From Streptomyces violaceusniger Tu 4113 (GTDB lineage: Bacteria; Actinomycetota; Actinomycetes; Streptomycetales; Streptomycetaceae), in NCBI RefSeq assembly GCF_000147815.2, contig NC_015951.1, positions 186,001-250,000 of the forward strand: 64,000 bases of DNA, in the 5' to 3' direction. Shown in pieces: positions 33,668 through 43,003 of the stretch (position 1 is the stretch's first letter; each line of letters begins with the position of its first letter). Made by a program: the position numbers and the translations under genes. Below the pieces are notes generated by a model. The model did no database searches. It was not told where the DNA came from and saw only the letters and a list, made by a program, of their open reading frames with translations.

Positions 33668-34581
33668 CGCGCCCCTCCCATCGTGGTGGTGTGCGAGGCG
33701 GGCAACGGGTCGAGGAGCCGCGGGTCGGGCTTGGTGCGGGCGATCCGGCGCAGCCACGACAGCGTCCATGCGAACGCGCCGCCGAGTGCGGCCAGCACGA
33801 TCTGTCCCAGGGGTGAGGCGTACCAGCCGGACCATGCCTGGTTGAGCATGCAGCCGATCACGACGACGCAGATGACCACGGAGACCTGGCGGGATGCCTT
33901 GCGGACTTTGGCGCGGTCGGCCTCGACGTCGCGTGCGTCGGCGGCCTGCTGATGGATGGTGATGGCCAGGGCCTCGAGGGCGTCGGCCAGTCCCGGGCCC
34001 TTGTAGACGGCGTGGGACTGGAAGAGCAGCACCACATGGTCCGAGACGCCATCGGCGAGTTCGTCCGCGAACAGCGCGAAAGCCGCATGTGCGTCCATGC
34101 CGGCCCGTAGCCGCTCGGCGAGGGCTTGGACATTGGCTGCGATCGGGGCGGGGGCGGCCTTGGCGGAGGCACGGATCGTCTGGGTCAGCGAGATGCCCGC
34201 GGTGTGCACGCCGGCCAGGTGGTTGAGCCACTGGCCCAGGGCTTCGAGGCGCTCGATGCGGGCCTGGGCGGCGCTGCCCGGGTATAGAACGTAGGGCAGG
34301 CCCAGCACCGCGGCGCCGGCGAACAGGCCGTGGACGGGCCAGCCGGTGTACGCCCACACCAGCAAGGTGACGGTGCCGGCGGTGGTCACCAGGTAGCGCC
34401 GGCGGTGCCGCCATTGCTCGGGCAGCTCTGCCTTGGCCCGCTGTATACGGGCGGCCAGCCGGGACGGTGGTTTGATCGGGTCCGGTATGCGGCCGCGGAT
34501 CTCGCGCACGGCCGTCACGATCGCCAGGACGGCCAGGACAGAGCAGCAGGCCGCGAGAAAAGCGAGCTGAGGTGTGGTCAT
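33664..34581 (-). CDS. tadB: TadB-like pilus platform protein
   Basis: This 305-aa membrane protein of the T2SSF family has helices near residues 5-25, 60-100 and 240-285, with the cytoplasmic domain between them (LNHLAGVHTAGISLTQTIRA; YKGPGLADALEALAITIHQQ). It pairs with TadC. ATG 34581 overlaps the cpaF stop (ATGA). Confidence 0.85.
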   Translation of the reverse strand: MTTPQLAFLAACCSVLAVLAIVTAVREIRGRIPDPIKPPSRLAARIQRAKAELPEQWRHRRRYLVTTAGTVTLLVWAYTGWPVHGLFAGAAVLGLPYVLYPGSAAQARIERLEALGQWLNHLAGVHTAGISLTQTIRASAKAAPAPIAANVQALAERLRAGMDAHAAFALFADELADGVSDHVVLLFQSHAVYKGPGLADALEALAITIHQQAADARDVEADRAKVRKASRQVSVVICVVVIGCMLNQAWSGWYASPLGQIVLAALGGAFAWTLSWLRRIARTKPDPRLLDPLPASHTTTMGGAR

Positions 34582-36131
34582 CGCGGTCTCACCGTCTGCA
34601 GGGGGGCACCCCAGGCGCCGTGCGGGTTGTCGGTCAGCCAGCGCCGGTCGAACAGGCCGGTGAGCTCGAGGTCGTCGATGAAGCCCGGCATGTTCTGGTA
34701 GACCGCCCGCGGCTCGCCGCGGGCGGGGGCGAAGAGCTCGGTGGTCGTTGGCCGCCCGCGTTCGCCGACGACGTCGTGGACCTCGTAGATGTGGGAGACG
34801 AACCGGTGTTTCCTGCCGCCGAGCGCGGTCTCGTCTCGGTAGGTGAGGTAGACGATGACGTCGATGGAGGAGGCGATGAGGTGGTGAGCGGCCTCGGTGG
34901 CCATGCCGGCCTCGGTGCACAGCTGGACCAGGCGGCTGATGATGGCGTGCGGCCGGCGGACGTGCATGGTGCACATGGATCCGGAGCCACCGGAGGTCAT
35001 GGCCTGCAGCATCGGCACGATTTCGGTCGATCGGACCTCGCCGACGATGACGCGGGTGGCGTTGTAGCGCAGGGAGGTGGCGAACATGTCGGAGATGGTG
35101 ATCTCGCCCGCGAGCCGGTTGTCGCCGGTGCGTTCGCCGTTGGACTGACGGGCCTCGAAAGCGAAGGTGACCGGGCCCGGTTTGGCGCCGGGTTCATCCA
35201 GGTAGAGCTCGCGGTCGGATTCGAGGGTGACCAGGCGCTCTTCGGCCGGGATTTCACGGCCCAGTGCGCGCAGCAGGCTGGTCTTGCCCGCCCCCATGTC
35301 GCCGACGACCAGTAGGTTCATGCGGGCGTGAACGCACGCGATGAGGAACCGCTCCAGCAGCGGGTTCAAGGATCCCCACTGGATGAGTTCGCTGATGCCG
35401 TGCTGGCGGATGCGGTGCTTGCGGATGACCACCGAGGGGCGTGTGGTCAGCAACGAGGCGGTGACCCGGGAGCCGTCGGGCATACGGAAGCCCACCATCG
35501 GGCTGGACTGGTTCAGCCCGCGCTCGCCGTTGCCGGACAGGGCGGCCATGCGGTTGACCCAGGCGATGAGTTCGTCGTGGGAGTCGGCGACACGGTCGAT
35601 GGTCCGGCGTGGCCGGTCGAAATACTCCACCGCTGCCTTCGTGCCGTCGACCATGACGTCTTCGACGCCGTCTTCGTCCAGGAGGGCCTGGAGGCGGCCG
35701 CCGCGGTACATGGCGTTGAAGACCGCGGCTCCGATCGCCGTCTCTTCGGCCGCGGTCAGCGGGGTATTGCCCTGTGCGTACTTGGCGGCCCAGTCGGCGA
35801 CCGCGGACGTGGTGAGCGAGCGGGCCAGGGCGCGCCGGTCGGCCTCTTCCAGGATCCGGTCAGGGTCGCGTTTGCTGAGTTCGGCGGAGACATCGGCCTG
35901 CAGAGCTTCGATGACTTCCCAGCCCACCGGCAGCTCGCCGGGCAGGCCGGCCAGGCGCGGCACCGCGGCCGGGCTCGCCGATGGGCCGGACGCGGGCGGG
36001 GCCGTGGTGGGGGCCGGTGTCTCGGGCGGCCGGCGCTGGCCGAGACGGCCGGTCAGCAGGCTGGTGAGTGCTTCGCGGCCCAACGGCGCGGGATGGCCGC
36101 CTGTGTCGGGGTGCTGGTGTGTGTCAGCCAC
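34578..36131 (-). CDS. cpaF: CpaF/TadA secretion ATPase
   Basis: The 517-aa hexameric VirB11-like ATPase powers pilus assembly. Walker A GDMGAGKT is at 277-284, the Asp box is near TLESDRELYLDEPG, Walker B in ATRVIVGEVRSTEIVPMLQA, and the His box is TMHVRRPHAIISRL. An N-terminal disordered stretch of about 60 residues is rich in proline and alanine. GTG 36131 overlaps the upstream ATPase gene by 8 bp. Confidence 0.92.
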   Translation of the reverse strand: MADTHQHPDTGGHPAPLGREALTSLLTGRLGQRRPPETPAPTTAPPASGPSASPAAVPRLAGLPGELPVGWEVIEALQADVSAELSKRDPDRILEEADRRALARSLTTSAVADWAAKYAQGNTPLTAAEETAIGAAVFNAMYRGGRLQALLDEDGVEDVMVDGTKAAVEYFDRPRRTIDRVADSHDELIAWVNRMAALSGNGERGLNQSSPMVGFRMPDGSRVTASLLTTRPSVVIRKHRIRQHGISELIQWGSLNPLLERFLIACVHARMNLLVVGDMGAGKTSLLRALGREIPAEERLVTLESDRELYLDEPGAKPGPVTFAFEARQSNGERTGDNRLAGEITISDMFATSLRYNATRVIVGEVRSTEIVPMLQAMTSGGSGSMCTMHVRRPHAIISRLVQLCTEAGMATEAAHHLIASSIDVIVYLTYRDETALGGRKHRFVSHIYEVHDVVGERGRPTTTELFAPARGEPRAVYQNMPGFIDDLELTGLFDRRWLTDNPHGAWGAPLQTVRPR

Positions 36132-36999
36132 GCGGCCCTCCCCGGGCTGTTTCGGTCAGCCGCTGCAGGACGCCGGCGAGCTGCGGGTTGGCGGGCCGGA
36201 CCGGGTACTGCTGCTGGATACGGCGACGCGATGAGGCGGCTTCGAGCTGCTCGGCGGCGGTGCGGGCGTGACGCAGCAGGGGGCTGCGTCCGTAGCCGCG
36301 CGGCGGGCGGCCGCCGCCGGTGAGGTAGGCGGCCGTCTCGGGGTCCCAGGGGAGGGCCGCGAGGACCGGGGTCTTCAAGGCTTCGGCGACCTGGTGGGCA
36401 CGGTACGGGCCGTCCTCGATGAGCAGGAGGCCAAGGGCATCGGCACCGGCACCGCGCTCATCCAGTTCGGTACGCAGCGGTTCGATGACGTGACGCGCCA
36501 GGGTGAGGGACTGCTCGGTGCCGCGGACGGTGAGCAAAACAAGGTCGGCCTGCTGGACCAGCGGGGCCGGGGTGAGGACGGCGTGCAGGCGACCGGACTC
36601 GAAGGCGAGGCGACCGGTGTCGATGAAGACGTCGTGGCCGGCATCGGCGGCCAGGACGTGCATCACTTCCGACAGCGCGGGCCACGTGCGGCTGAGCGAT
36701 GCGGCCTGGGTGGGGTCGGTCAGCCCGGGCAGCAGCTTGCGGTGACCGGCCTCGTCCATCGGCCATAGATGGCTGGCGAAGGCGTTGGCGAGCGCTTCGG
36801 TACCGATGCGTTCGGCAGCGGCGAGGTGATAGAGGCCGTACCCGGCGGTGACGCTGCTCTTCAGGAAGCCGGCCCGGATGGTGCCACCGGCGGGGTCGCA
36901 CTCGGCCAGCAGCGACGCGCGCTGGGAGGCGAGGGTCAGCGCGAGCGCTGCGGTGGTCACCCCGCTGGACTTGGCGGAGACAAGAGCGGTGACGGGCAT
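36124..36999 (-). CDS. CpaE/TadZ-like ParA-family ATPase, degenerate P loop
   Basis: The 291-aa MinD/ParA-fold protein opens MPVTALVSAKSSGVTTAALA; the expected KGGxGKT P loop is replaced by AKSSGVTT, which lacks the signature lysine pair. TadZ/CpaE proteins that localise Tad pili often have such degenerate loops. Other fold features remain (LLAECDPAGGTIRAGF; DVFIDTGRL; ADLVLLTVRGTEQSL). It lies between the SAF-domain gene and cpaF. Confidence 0.75.
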   Translation of the reverse strand: MPVTALVSAKSSGVTTAALALTLASQRASLLAECDPAGGTIRAGFLKSSVTAGYGLYHLAAAERIGTEALANAFASHLWPMDEAGHRKLLPGLTDPTQAASLSRTWPALSEVMHVLAADAGHDVFIDTGRLAFESGRLHAVLTPAPLVQQADLVLLTVRGTEQSLTLARHVIEPLRTELDERGAGADALGLLLIEDGPYRAHQVAEALKTPVLAALPWDPETAAYLTGGGRPPRGYGRSPLLRHARTAAEQLEAASSRRRIQQQYPVRPANPQLAGVLQRLTETARGGPRG

Positions 37000-37000
37000 A

Positions 37001-37687
37001 TCAGTTACTCCGCGGTTCACGGACCAGCGCAATGCGGCCCATCGCGGCACGCGTGGCCAGGGTCGGGCCGTCGGTGGCGGCCACGGCCAGATTGACCACG
37101 ACGGTGCCGGAGGCGTCGGGGCGGGAAACCGAGACGACGGCGGCCTCGATCGTGGACGGCGGACCGTCGTCCTTGGCGGCCTGCTCGTCGCCCTGGGCGG
37201 GGGTGGACACGGCCAGGACCTTGTCACCGGGGGCGAGCGTGCCGGCCGGGGCCTGGCCGCGCTTGATCTGGACACCGACCTGCTGCTGGTCGTCGCCGAG
37301 CCCGGTGCCGCCGGCCAGTTGCGAGGTGGTGAGCAGGCCGCCCTTACGCAGGTCGACGGCGGGCCGCTTGCCGATGACGCCGGCCTTGTCCGCCGCCGGG
37401 ACCGGCGTGAGGGCCGCGTCGGAGGAGACCTCTGCCACGCTCAGGTCGGCAGCGGTGAGCGCCTGACCCGCGGGGACGTCCCGGGCGACGGCCAGAACCT
37501 GCTTACGGTCGCTGGCGGAGGTGACAGCCGCAGCCGCACCCAGGCCGCACAGCACGGCCAGGACGACGCAGAGCGCGGCGACCGACCAGCGGCGTTCCCG
37601 CTTGACCGGGGGAGTGGTGGTGATGGGCACCTCGGGCCGGGGCGGACTCTTCGGGCGCGGGACCGTCGGCGCTGCGGGGGGTTCCAT
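37001..37687 (-). CDS. CpaB/RcpC-like SAF-domain protein
   Basis: The 228-aa protein has a short proline-rich cytoplasmic start, one membrane helix (VAALCVVLAVLCGLGAAAAV) and a SAF domain (VARDVPAGQALTAADLSVAE) like CpaB, RcpC and flagellar FlgA. It is likely a periplasm-facing pilus assembly factor that may contact peptidoglycan. ATG 37687; the stop is one base from the next start. Confidence 0.75.
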   Translation of the reverse strand: MEPPAAPTVPRPKSPPRPEVPITTTPPVKRERRWSVAALCVVLAVLCGLGAAAAVTSASDRKQVLAVARDVPAGQALTAADLSVAEVSSDAALTPVPAADKAGVIGKRPAVDLRKGGLLTTSQLAGGTGLGDDQQQVGVQIKRGQAPAGTLAPGDKVLAVSTPAQGDEQAAKDDGPPSTIEAAVVSVSRPDASGTVVVNLAVAATDGPTLATRAAMGRIALVREPRSN

Positions 37688-37724
37688 GGCGGTGATGGGC
37701 CTCTCGGGGTCTATCTGGGGGGTG

Positions 37725-38693
37725 TCAGTTGAGGACCTGGACCTCGGCGATGGTGATGTCCACGGCGCTGTCACGGATCTCGGTGAGCTGGCCATTCTGG
37801 CCTCCGCCTTGCCAGCCGATCGTCCAGGTGGCGGTGGCGGTGATGTGGTACTTGCCGGAGGCGGTGGTGGAGGAAGCCTGGGTGTAGCGGTGGCCGCAGT
37901 CCGGTGACGCCTTCTTGCCGTACGACGCCTTGTAGGGGGTGCCCGCGGTGGTGCACGTGACCGTGGAGCCGTCGCCGAGCTTCCACACGACCTTGGACAC
38001 CTTCGCGGTCGCGGTGACCGTCGTGCCGCCGGCCGACGCACTGGCGGTGTTCGGGCCGTAGGTCTCGGTGGACTTGCCGGCCCACATCCATACGGGCATG
38101 CCGACCACCCCCTTGCCGCCCGGCTTGGGGGCAATGCCGATCCGCGGACCGCGCAGCGTCATCTTGTCGACCGCCTGCTGGGCGAGCTGGGCGGGGCTGA
38201 CCGCTGCGGCACCGGGCGGCTCGGCCATCCACTGCAGACCCACCGCGTCCAGGCCGGGCGTGCCCATGGGGCAGGTGACCTGGTAGACCTTCCCGTCGTC
38301 GGGCTTGTGCCCCTTCCACGCGGGGTCACCGGCAGGCGGCTGAGGGGAGGCAACCTTGTAGTAGCAGCCGCCTGAGAACGAACCGAGCTCGGGGTCACTG
38401 CACGGGACGGTGACGCTCCGGTTCTCCTTCACGTCATTCGGGCCGGTGCCCGAGGAACGGTTCACCCGGCACTTCGGCTTTGCCTTACTGGCCCCCCTGG
38501 CCTTGGCAGGAGATCCCGGCTTGCCGGAAGACGGCTTGCTGTCCGAGCCGCCGATGTCGACGCCGACACACACCGCCAGGTCGCCGCAGTCCTCAGGAGG
38601 AGCGACGGTGGGATCCCCCGCGACGGCAGGAGCAGCACACGCCAGCACCACCCCCGCGGACAGGACCGCCGCGATCGCGGAGCGCCTCAACAT
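37725..38693 (-). CDS. Secreted protein of the Tad operon
   Basis: The 322-aa exported protein has a signal peptide (MLRRSAIAAVLSAGVVLACA), a lysine/serine/glycine linker and a beta-rich body with paired cysteines (GGCYYK, VTCPMG, VTCTTAGTP, SPDCGHRY), ending ITIAEVQVLN. It is often found next to Tad-type genes in Streptomyces without a known function. A second, truncated copy of its tail lies at 43729-43860. The start overlaps the lipoprotein gene's end. Confidence 0.65.
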   Translation of the reverse strand: MLRRSAIAAVLSAGVVLACAAPAVAGDPTVAPPEDCGDLAVCVGVDIGGSDSKPSSGKPGSPAKARGASKAKPKCRVNRSSGTGPNDVKENRSVTVPCSDPELGSFSGGCYYKVASPQPPAGDPAWKGHKPDDGKVYQVTCPMGTPGLDAVGLQWMAEPPGAAAVSPAQLAQQAVDKMTLRGPRIGIAPKPGGKGVVGMPVWMWAGKSTETYGPNTASASAGGTTVTATAKVSKVVWKLGDGSTVTCTTAGTPYKASYGKKASPDCGHRYTQASSTTASGKYHITATATWTIGWQGGGQNGQLTEIRDSAVDITIAEVQVLN

Positions 38694-39283
38694 GGCCGCC
38701 CCTTGTCCACATCGAAGTCCACGACCGTCCACTGCTTCCCGATCGTCCGGGCGGTGCCGGTCACGGTGTAGCGGCGGACTTGGTTCTTGGTGGTCACGTC
38801 CTTGCCCGAGTCTTTGAGCACCGCCTTCCAATGGGTGGTGTCAAAGCACTCCTTGAGCGTGGCCTTGTGCGGGGACTGCTCCAGATTGATCGCCGTGACC
38901 TTGACCGAGCTGGCGGCCTTGCCCTTGAAGACGACGCCGGCCTGGCGGTACTGGAACAGCTCGCCCTCAATCTTCGCCAGCGCCTTGTCGCTGGCGAACT
39001 TCTTCAGATCGGTCTTGGACGCCTGACCAACGGCATAGGCACTCTTCTGCTCCGCGCGCATCCCCCGCCAGGCGGCGAGCACCGCTCCACGGGCCTGCTG
39101 CTCGGACCGGTCCGCTGTCGGCGAGGCCGGGGCGGTGGTAGCAGACGCGTTGTCGTCCGTGTCCTTGCTGTCGCTGCTGCAAGCGGAGAGGGCCAGCAGC
39201 GCGGCCGCGGCTACGGCCGCCGCGGCGTACCGGTGTACCGGCGGGCGCTTGGCTGGGTGGTTGGTCAGTGGTGCGGATGTCAC
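38687..39283 (-). CDS. Lipoprotein, first gene of Tad operon
   Basis: The 198-aa lipoprotein has a long N-terminal region and lipobox LSACS (Cys35), a low-complexity spacer and a NTF2-like C-terminal half (AVLAAWRGMRAEQKSAYAVG; YTVTGTARTIGKQWTVVDFD). GTG 39283 follows GGGGAGG. It heads the operon that runs without breaks to 27700, so it is probably a pilus-associated envelope factor. Confidence 0.7.
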   Translation of the reverse strand: MTSAPLTNHPAKRPPVHRYAAAAVAAAALLALSACSSDSKDTDDNASATTAPASPTADRSEQQARGAVLAAWRGMRAEQKSAYAVGQASKTDLKKFASDKALAKIEGELFQYRQAGVVFKGKAASSVKVTAINLEQSPHKATLKECFDTTHWKAVLKDSGKDVTTKNQVRRYTVTGTARTIGKQWTVVDFDVDKGRPC

Positions 39284-39484
39284 AGAGCCTCCCCGAACAG
39301 CCGAGTGGACATCGGCTTCAGATCGCCACCCCGAGCCCCCCAGATGGCTGATTGCAATTGGAACACTACAAACTGTGCCGTCTTCATCCCACCCTTTGTC
39401 TATTCCATTTGGTCACGCTCCGCCGACGATGGAATGTCGAAAACGGAACAAGTGGTGTCTATGGGGCTGGTTTTCATACTGCGA
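39284..39484. promoter_or_regulatory. Low-GC promoter region of Tad operon
   Basis: The stretch 39340-39480 is clearly less GC-rich than its surroundings. It holds an inverted repeat ATTCCAT (39402-39408) / ATGGAAT (39429-39435), a plausible operator upstream of the lipoprotein-led operon. I did not assign promoter boxes. Confidence 0.4.
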
Positions 39485-39862
39485 CTACAACCCGTTCCAG
39501 GACGAGCCTCCCGCGCCAGTCCTATAGCCGTGCTCCAGCGGGCCTGGAGTTCCGGGGGCTCCCGTGACGCGGGGAGCGGGCAGGTCCATCAGAAGATCCT
39601 CCACAGAGCCACGGCCGCCGGTCTGATGGGCCCACGCCTCGAGGAGGTGCTTGATGACCGCGTGGGCCGCCAGGCGGAACTCCTCCTGGCACATCTCTTG
39701 CTGGGCGAGCCAGATGAGCCGCCGGGTGTGGACGTTCACGGCAAGCAGTTCGGTGATCAGCGGGGAGAACGGCAAGGGCATGGCGTCCAGATCGGCGCAC
39801 GCATGCTCCACCCTGTCCGGGGCGGGCACGGGCCTGGTGCGCTTGGCGAAGAGGCGGCTCAT
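39485..39862 (-). CDS. Hypothetical protein after relaxation protein, 125 aa
   Basis: ATG 39862 has AAGGAG upstream. The product has a helical core (NVHTRRLIWLAQQEMCQEEF; AAHAVIKHLLEAWAHQ) and no signal or membrane segment. It is the last gene of the coupling-protein operon, 27 bases behind the replication-relaxation gene. Family not recognised. Confidence 0.55.
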   Translation of the reverse strand: MSRLFAKRTRPVPAPDRVEHACADLDAMPLPFSPLITELLAVNVHTRRLIWLAQQEMCQEEFRLAAHAVIKHLLEAWAHQTGGRGSVEDLLMDLPAPRVTGAPGTPGPLEHGYRTGAGGSSWNGL

Positions 39863-39889
39863 TCGGACTCCTTCGGGGCGAGGGGCGGG

Positions 39890-40816
39890 TCAGGCCGCTG
39901 CGGTGCTGAGGCGTAGCCAGGCGTCGGTGTGCTCGGCCGGGCCGAGTACGGGAGTGACGATGGGCGCGAACGGGCCCTGGTCGTGCAGCTGGTCGAGGGT
40001 AGTGACGCCGGCGCGGACCGTTGTGGTGGCCAGGATGGGATCGGCGGCCGCGAGGCTGCGCAGGTCCGCGATGCGCCGCTCCAGGCGGGAGGCCGAGGCA
40101 CCGGTCAGCACCAGGAGCACACGGGGGAAAGCTGGGTAGCGGCTGCGCCAGGCCGGTGTCCTGGAGGCGCGGCGGGCGGCGCGAGCGGCGGGCTGGGGGG
40201 CGTACTGGTGGTAGCGGGCGTAGGCATGGACCTTCTGGGCGAGCCGGGCGATGGTCATCTGGCAGCGGTCGACCTCGACGAAGAACGTCAGCAGCGTGCG
40301 CTGCCTGCCCTCGGTGTGGACGTAGTTCAAGACCGCGTCGGGGATCAGAGAAAGGTCCTCACCGGGCCGGTTCTCGTCCCGGTAGTAGTGCGCGATCTCC
40401 GGAGACCAGTCGAGCGCGCCGCATTCGTGACCCAGACGCCGGGCCCACTCCACAAAGGCCAGGCCGGTGGAGACGGTGGCAAGGGTGTGCTCCTGCAGCG
40501 GACCGGCGGCAGCTTCGGCGCTCATCCGGTACGGGCGCTGCGGAAGCAGACCCACGGCCTCAACAGCAGTGGCTCCTTTCTCGGTAAGCCACCACAGCAG
40601 ATCCGTCTGCCCGTGGACCCGACGCCCCACGACGCCGACCAGGCCAGACTCGCGAAGCTGGTGGAGCTGACGGCGCACGTATTCGGCGCGGGTGTGGTGC
40701 GGTGTGAGGAGGCGGTGCATCTGGAGGGTGGAGACCAGGCGGTGCTGGTACAGGACCGTCATGGCCTGCTGCCCGATCGGGCCCGCGCCCAGCGGCGCGG
40801 AATGCGGGTACGGCAT
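39890..40816 (-). CDS. Replication-relaxation family protein
   Basis: The 308-aa protein starts with a winged-helix segment (VLYQHRLVSTLQMHRLLTPH; LHQLRESGLVGVVGRR) and continues into a nuclease-like alpha/beta domain (WSPEIAHYY, IPDAVLNYVHTEGRQRTLLT, FVEVDRC) typical of the Replic_Relax family (PF13814) named for plasmid replication and DNA relaxation. Next to a VirD4-like ATPase it is the best relaxosome candidate in the window, though a classical relaxase histidine triad is not seen. Confidence 0.75.
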   Translation of the reverse strand: MPYPHSAPLGAGPIGQQAMTVLYQHRLVSTLQMHRLLTPHHTRAEYVRRQLHQLRESGLVGVVGRRVHGQTDLLWWLTEKGATAVEAVGLLPQRPYRMSAEAAAGPLQEHTLATVSTGLAFVEWARRLGHECGALDWSPEIAHYYRDENRPGEDLSLIPDAVLNYVHTEGRQRTLLTFFVEVDRCQMTIARLAQKVHAYARYHQYAPQPAARAARRASRTPAWRSRYPAFPRVLLVLTGASASRLERRIADLRSLAAADPILATTTVRAGVTTLDQLHDQGPFAPIVTPVLGPAEHTDAWLRLSTAAA

Positions 40817-40831
40817 CTCGGGGCTCCGGTG

Positions 40832-43003
40832 CTAGTCGATGAGAGTGGTGGGGTCGCCGGTGGCCGCCGGGCCCGGACCACGGCCGGCGAAGTGGGCGCG
40901 GATCTCGGCGTCCAGGACTTCGAGGTCCGCGACAATCTCCCCGGCGGGCCGGCGCCGCAGGTTGGTGTCGATTGCCGCGTCCAGCTCCGGGACACCAGCC
41001 GGGTTGTTGTAGTGCGCGAAAATCTCCTCGACGGGCAGTCCGCGCACCCGGAAGGGCCTGGTCGGCTTTCCTTCCAGATTGATCGACATCACGTAGTGGT
41101 ACTTCGGGAGCTCGGTGATGGTCTCGGGAGTGACGTGGCCATTCCAGCGGCGGGCGACGAACGCGGCTTCGTCGAAGTCCGCGGCGCAGGTGCTGAGGAG
41201 GGACTGGTTCTGCAGCAGGGACTGCCTGGTGCCCGGCGAGAGCCTCAAGACCATCTGCGTCATGCCGATGAAGCGCACCTCGTATTTGCGCAGTTGCTCG
41301 GCGATCGCGGCGAGGAAGCCCTTGCTCGAGGAGTCCAGAGCGGTGAGCTCATCTCCCCACGCCCAGAACGTGCGGCGCTGCTCGCGAGGGGTGTCCTGGC
41401 GGGACAGGCCGGCCCGGTGCAAATCGTGGATGAGGAGGCAGGACACCAGCGCGTCGGATTCGGAACCGGAGGGGCACACGAACACGACCTGGCCGGTGTC
41501 CATCGCGGTCCGCACGTCGTAGCTGGAGCGGGGGGAGCCGAAGAACGCCTGCAGCGACTGGGAGGTATCCAGACGGTCCATCACGTAGGTGACGGTGGCC
41601 ACCGCGTCCTTGGGGAGCGTGGGGAAGGTGTTGCGCCAGTACGTCTGCACTCGAGGCGGCAACAGCGGCAGGAGTGCCTCGCGCCAGTCCTCGTCCGTTA
41701 GCCATGTCCGCAGCTGGAAAATCGTGGGCTGCAGATCGGGCCGACCGTCCTGGACGGCACGGAGCGACAGCAACGCGAGCGCCTGCGCGGCGCGGGCCAG
41801 GATCGTCCGCGCCCGGGGCGCGTGATCGCCCCAGCTCTGGGCCGCCGCGATGCCTTCCGTCACTGACCGCACCACGTCCTGGACGTCGCGTGCGGTGCGG
41901 CCCTCCATCGACAGCGGATTCCAGGACACCACCAGCTGATCGAGCTCGCACTTGGCCAGGTTGATCTCACACAACCGGCCGGCGATGTGCGGGTGAGCCA
42001 AGTACGGCTTCGCCCGCGCCCACGCTTCGCCATGCGGGTCCAGGAACCAGACGCCATACCCGCAATGGGCCAGCGCGATCGCCTGGACGAGCGCCGCCTC
42101 CGTCTTGCCGTGGCCCGACTTGCCCAGCTGCAGACCGAACAGCAGATCCTCCACACGAGCCGCGCCGATCCGCTCACGCCCGTCGGGGTACGTCACTGCG
42201 CCCAGCGGCACCAAGTCGCGCTGCCCGGTGTAGACGGGCAGGTTCGCCGGCGCGGGCGGGACCAGGCCGCCGGAACGGACGACGTTGGAGGCGCTGCACC
42301 GTGCCGTCGGGGGCTTGAGGAAGCCAGCGAGCTCGGGGACAGTCATCCACTGCCGGCCGCGCGGGGCGAACTCACCACTGGCGAAGCGGCGGTCGAAGGA
42401 GGCCGTGGCCTGGCGGGTACGCGGCCGATGGGGCTTCAGGTAGTTCTCGCCGCTCGTGGTGGCGAACACGGCCAGCAGCTGGTGCATACGGGCGAGCGCG
42501 GTCTGCGGGTGCGCGGCCGCGGTACGCAGCAGAATCTGCACCGCGAAGACCGCGCCGGCCCCAGGCCCGAATTTCCCCACGCCGTCGCGGAGATCGGTCA
42601 TCCGCGGCAGCCGATCCGGCCGGGAGCCGCCGGATGCCCCGCCGCCGCTCCAGGCAGCCTTGAAGGAAGCCGCGAGTCCGCCTCCGCCCGGGCCGCCGGT
42701 GAGCTTCTCCCCGTACGCGGACGGGCCACGCCGACGCGTGGCGGCCAGCAACCGACGTCGTCGTCGGGCGAGCTGCCGCTCGCTGACCGGCACCAGATCC
42801 AGGACGACGTCGGCCTGCTCTCCCGCCTCGGTGCGGACCGTGGCGAGCGCGGCCGCCAACTGCTGCAGGGGATCCGGGGTCAAGCCCAGGAAGGCGAGGG
42901 GCTTCTGGTCGGGCATGGCGAGGACCAGCTCGGCGCGCTCGATGTACCGGGGCAGGGAAGGACGGTCGGGAATGCGCTTGGCAAGTTCGACGGGTGCGGT
43001 CAC
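40832..43003 (-). CDS. VirD4/TraG-like conjugative coupling ATPase
   Basis: The 723-aa ATPase has Walker A GKSGHGKT at 294-301, Walker B GVWFLDPHGE near 317-326, and the later TraG/VirD4-type segments VVFVCPSGSESDALVSCLLI and FWAWGDELTALD. It would link the DNA substrate to the type IV secretion channel encoded at 52.6-64 kb. N-terminal membrane anchoring is absent here but supplied by the small membrane protein encoded just upstream, whose stop overlaps this GTG start. The 280-residue N-terminal region resembles those of other actinobacterial plasmid ATP/GTP-binding proteins. Confidence 0.85.
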   Translation of the reverse strand: MTAPVELAKRIPDRPSLPRYIERAELVLAMPDQKPLAFLGLTPDPLQQLAAALATVRTEAGEQADVVLDLVPVSERQLARRRRRLLAATRRRGPSAYGEKLTGGPGGGGLAASFKAAWSGGGASGGSRPDRLPRMTDLRDGVGKFGPGAGAVFAVQILLRTAAAHPQTALARMHQLLAVFATTSGENYLKPHRPRTRQATASFDRRFASGEFAPRGRQWMTVPELAGFLKPPTARCSASNVVRSGGLVPPAPANLPVYTGQRDLVPLGAVTYPDGRERIGAARVEDLLFGLQLGKSGHGKTEAALVQAIALAHCGYGVWFLDPHGEAWARAKPYLAHPHIAGRLCEINLAKCELDQLVVSWNPLSMEGRTARDVQDVVRSVTEGIAAAQSWGDHAPRARTILARAAQALALLSLRAVQDGRPDLQPTIFQLRTWLTDEDWREALLPLLPPRVQTYWRNTFPTLPKDAVATVTYVMDRLDTSQSLQAFFGSPRSSYDVRTAMDTGQVVFVCPSGSESDALVSCLLIHDLHRAGLSRQDTPREQRRTFWAWGDELTALDSSSKGFLAAIAEQLRKYEVRFIGMTQMVLRLSPGTRQSLLQNQSLLSTCAADFDEAAFVARRWNGHVTPETITELPKYHYVMSINLEGKPTRPFRVRGLPVEEIFAHYNNPAGVPELDAAIDTNLRRRPAGEIVADLEVLDAEIRAHFAGRGPGPAATGDPTTLID

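Noticed and set aside
39929..41701. Long plus-strand open frame of 590 codons over the coupling-protein and relaxation genes
   Set aside because: It is antisense to genes with clear Walker motifs and conserved domains, and has no ribosome site or domain of its own.
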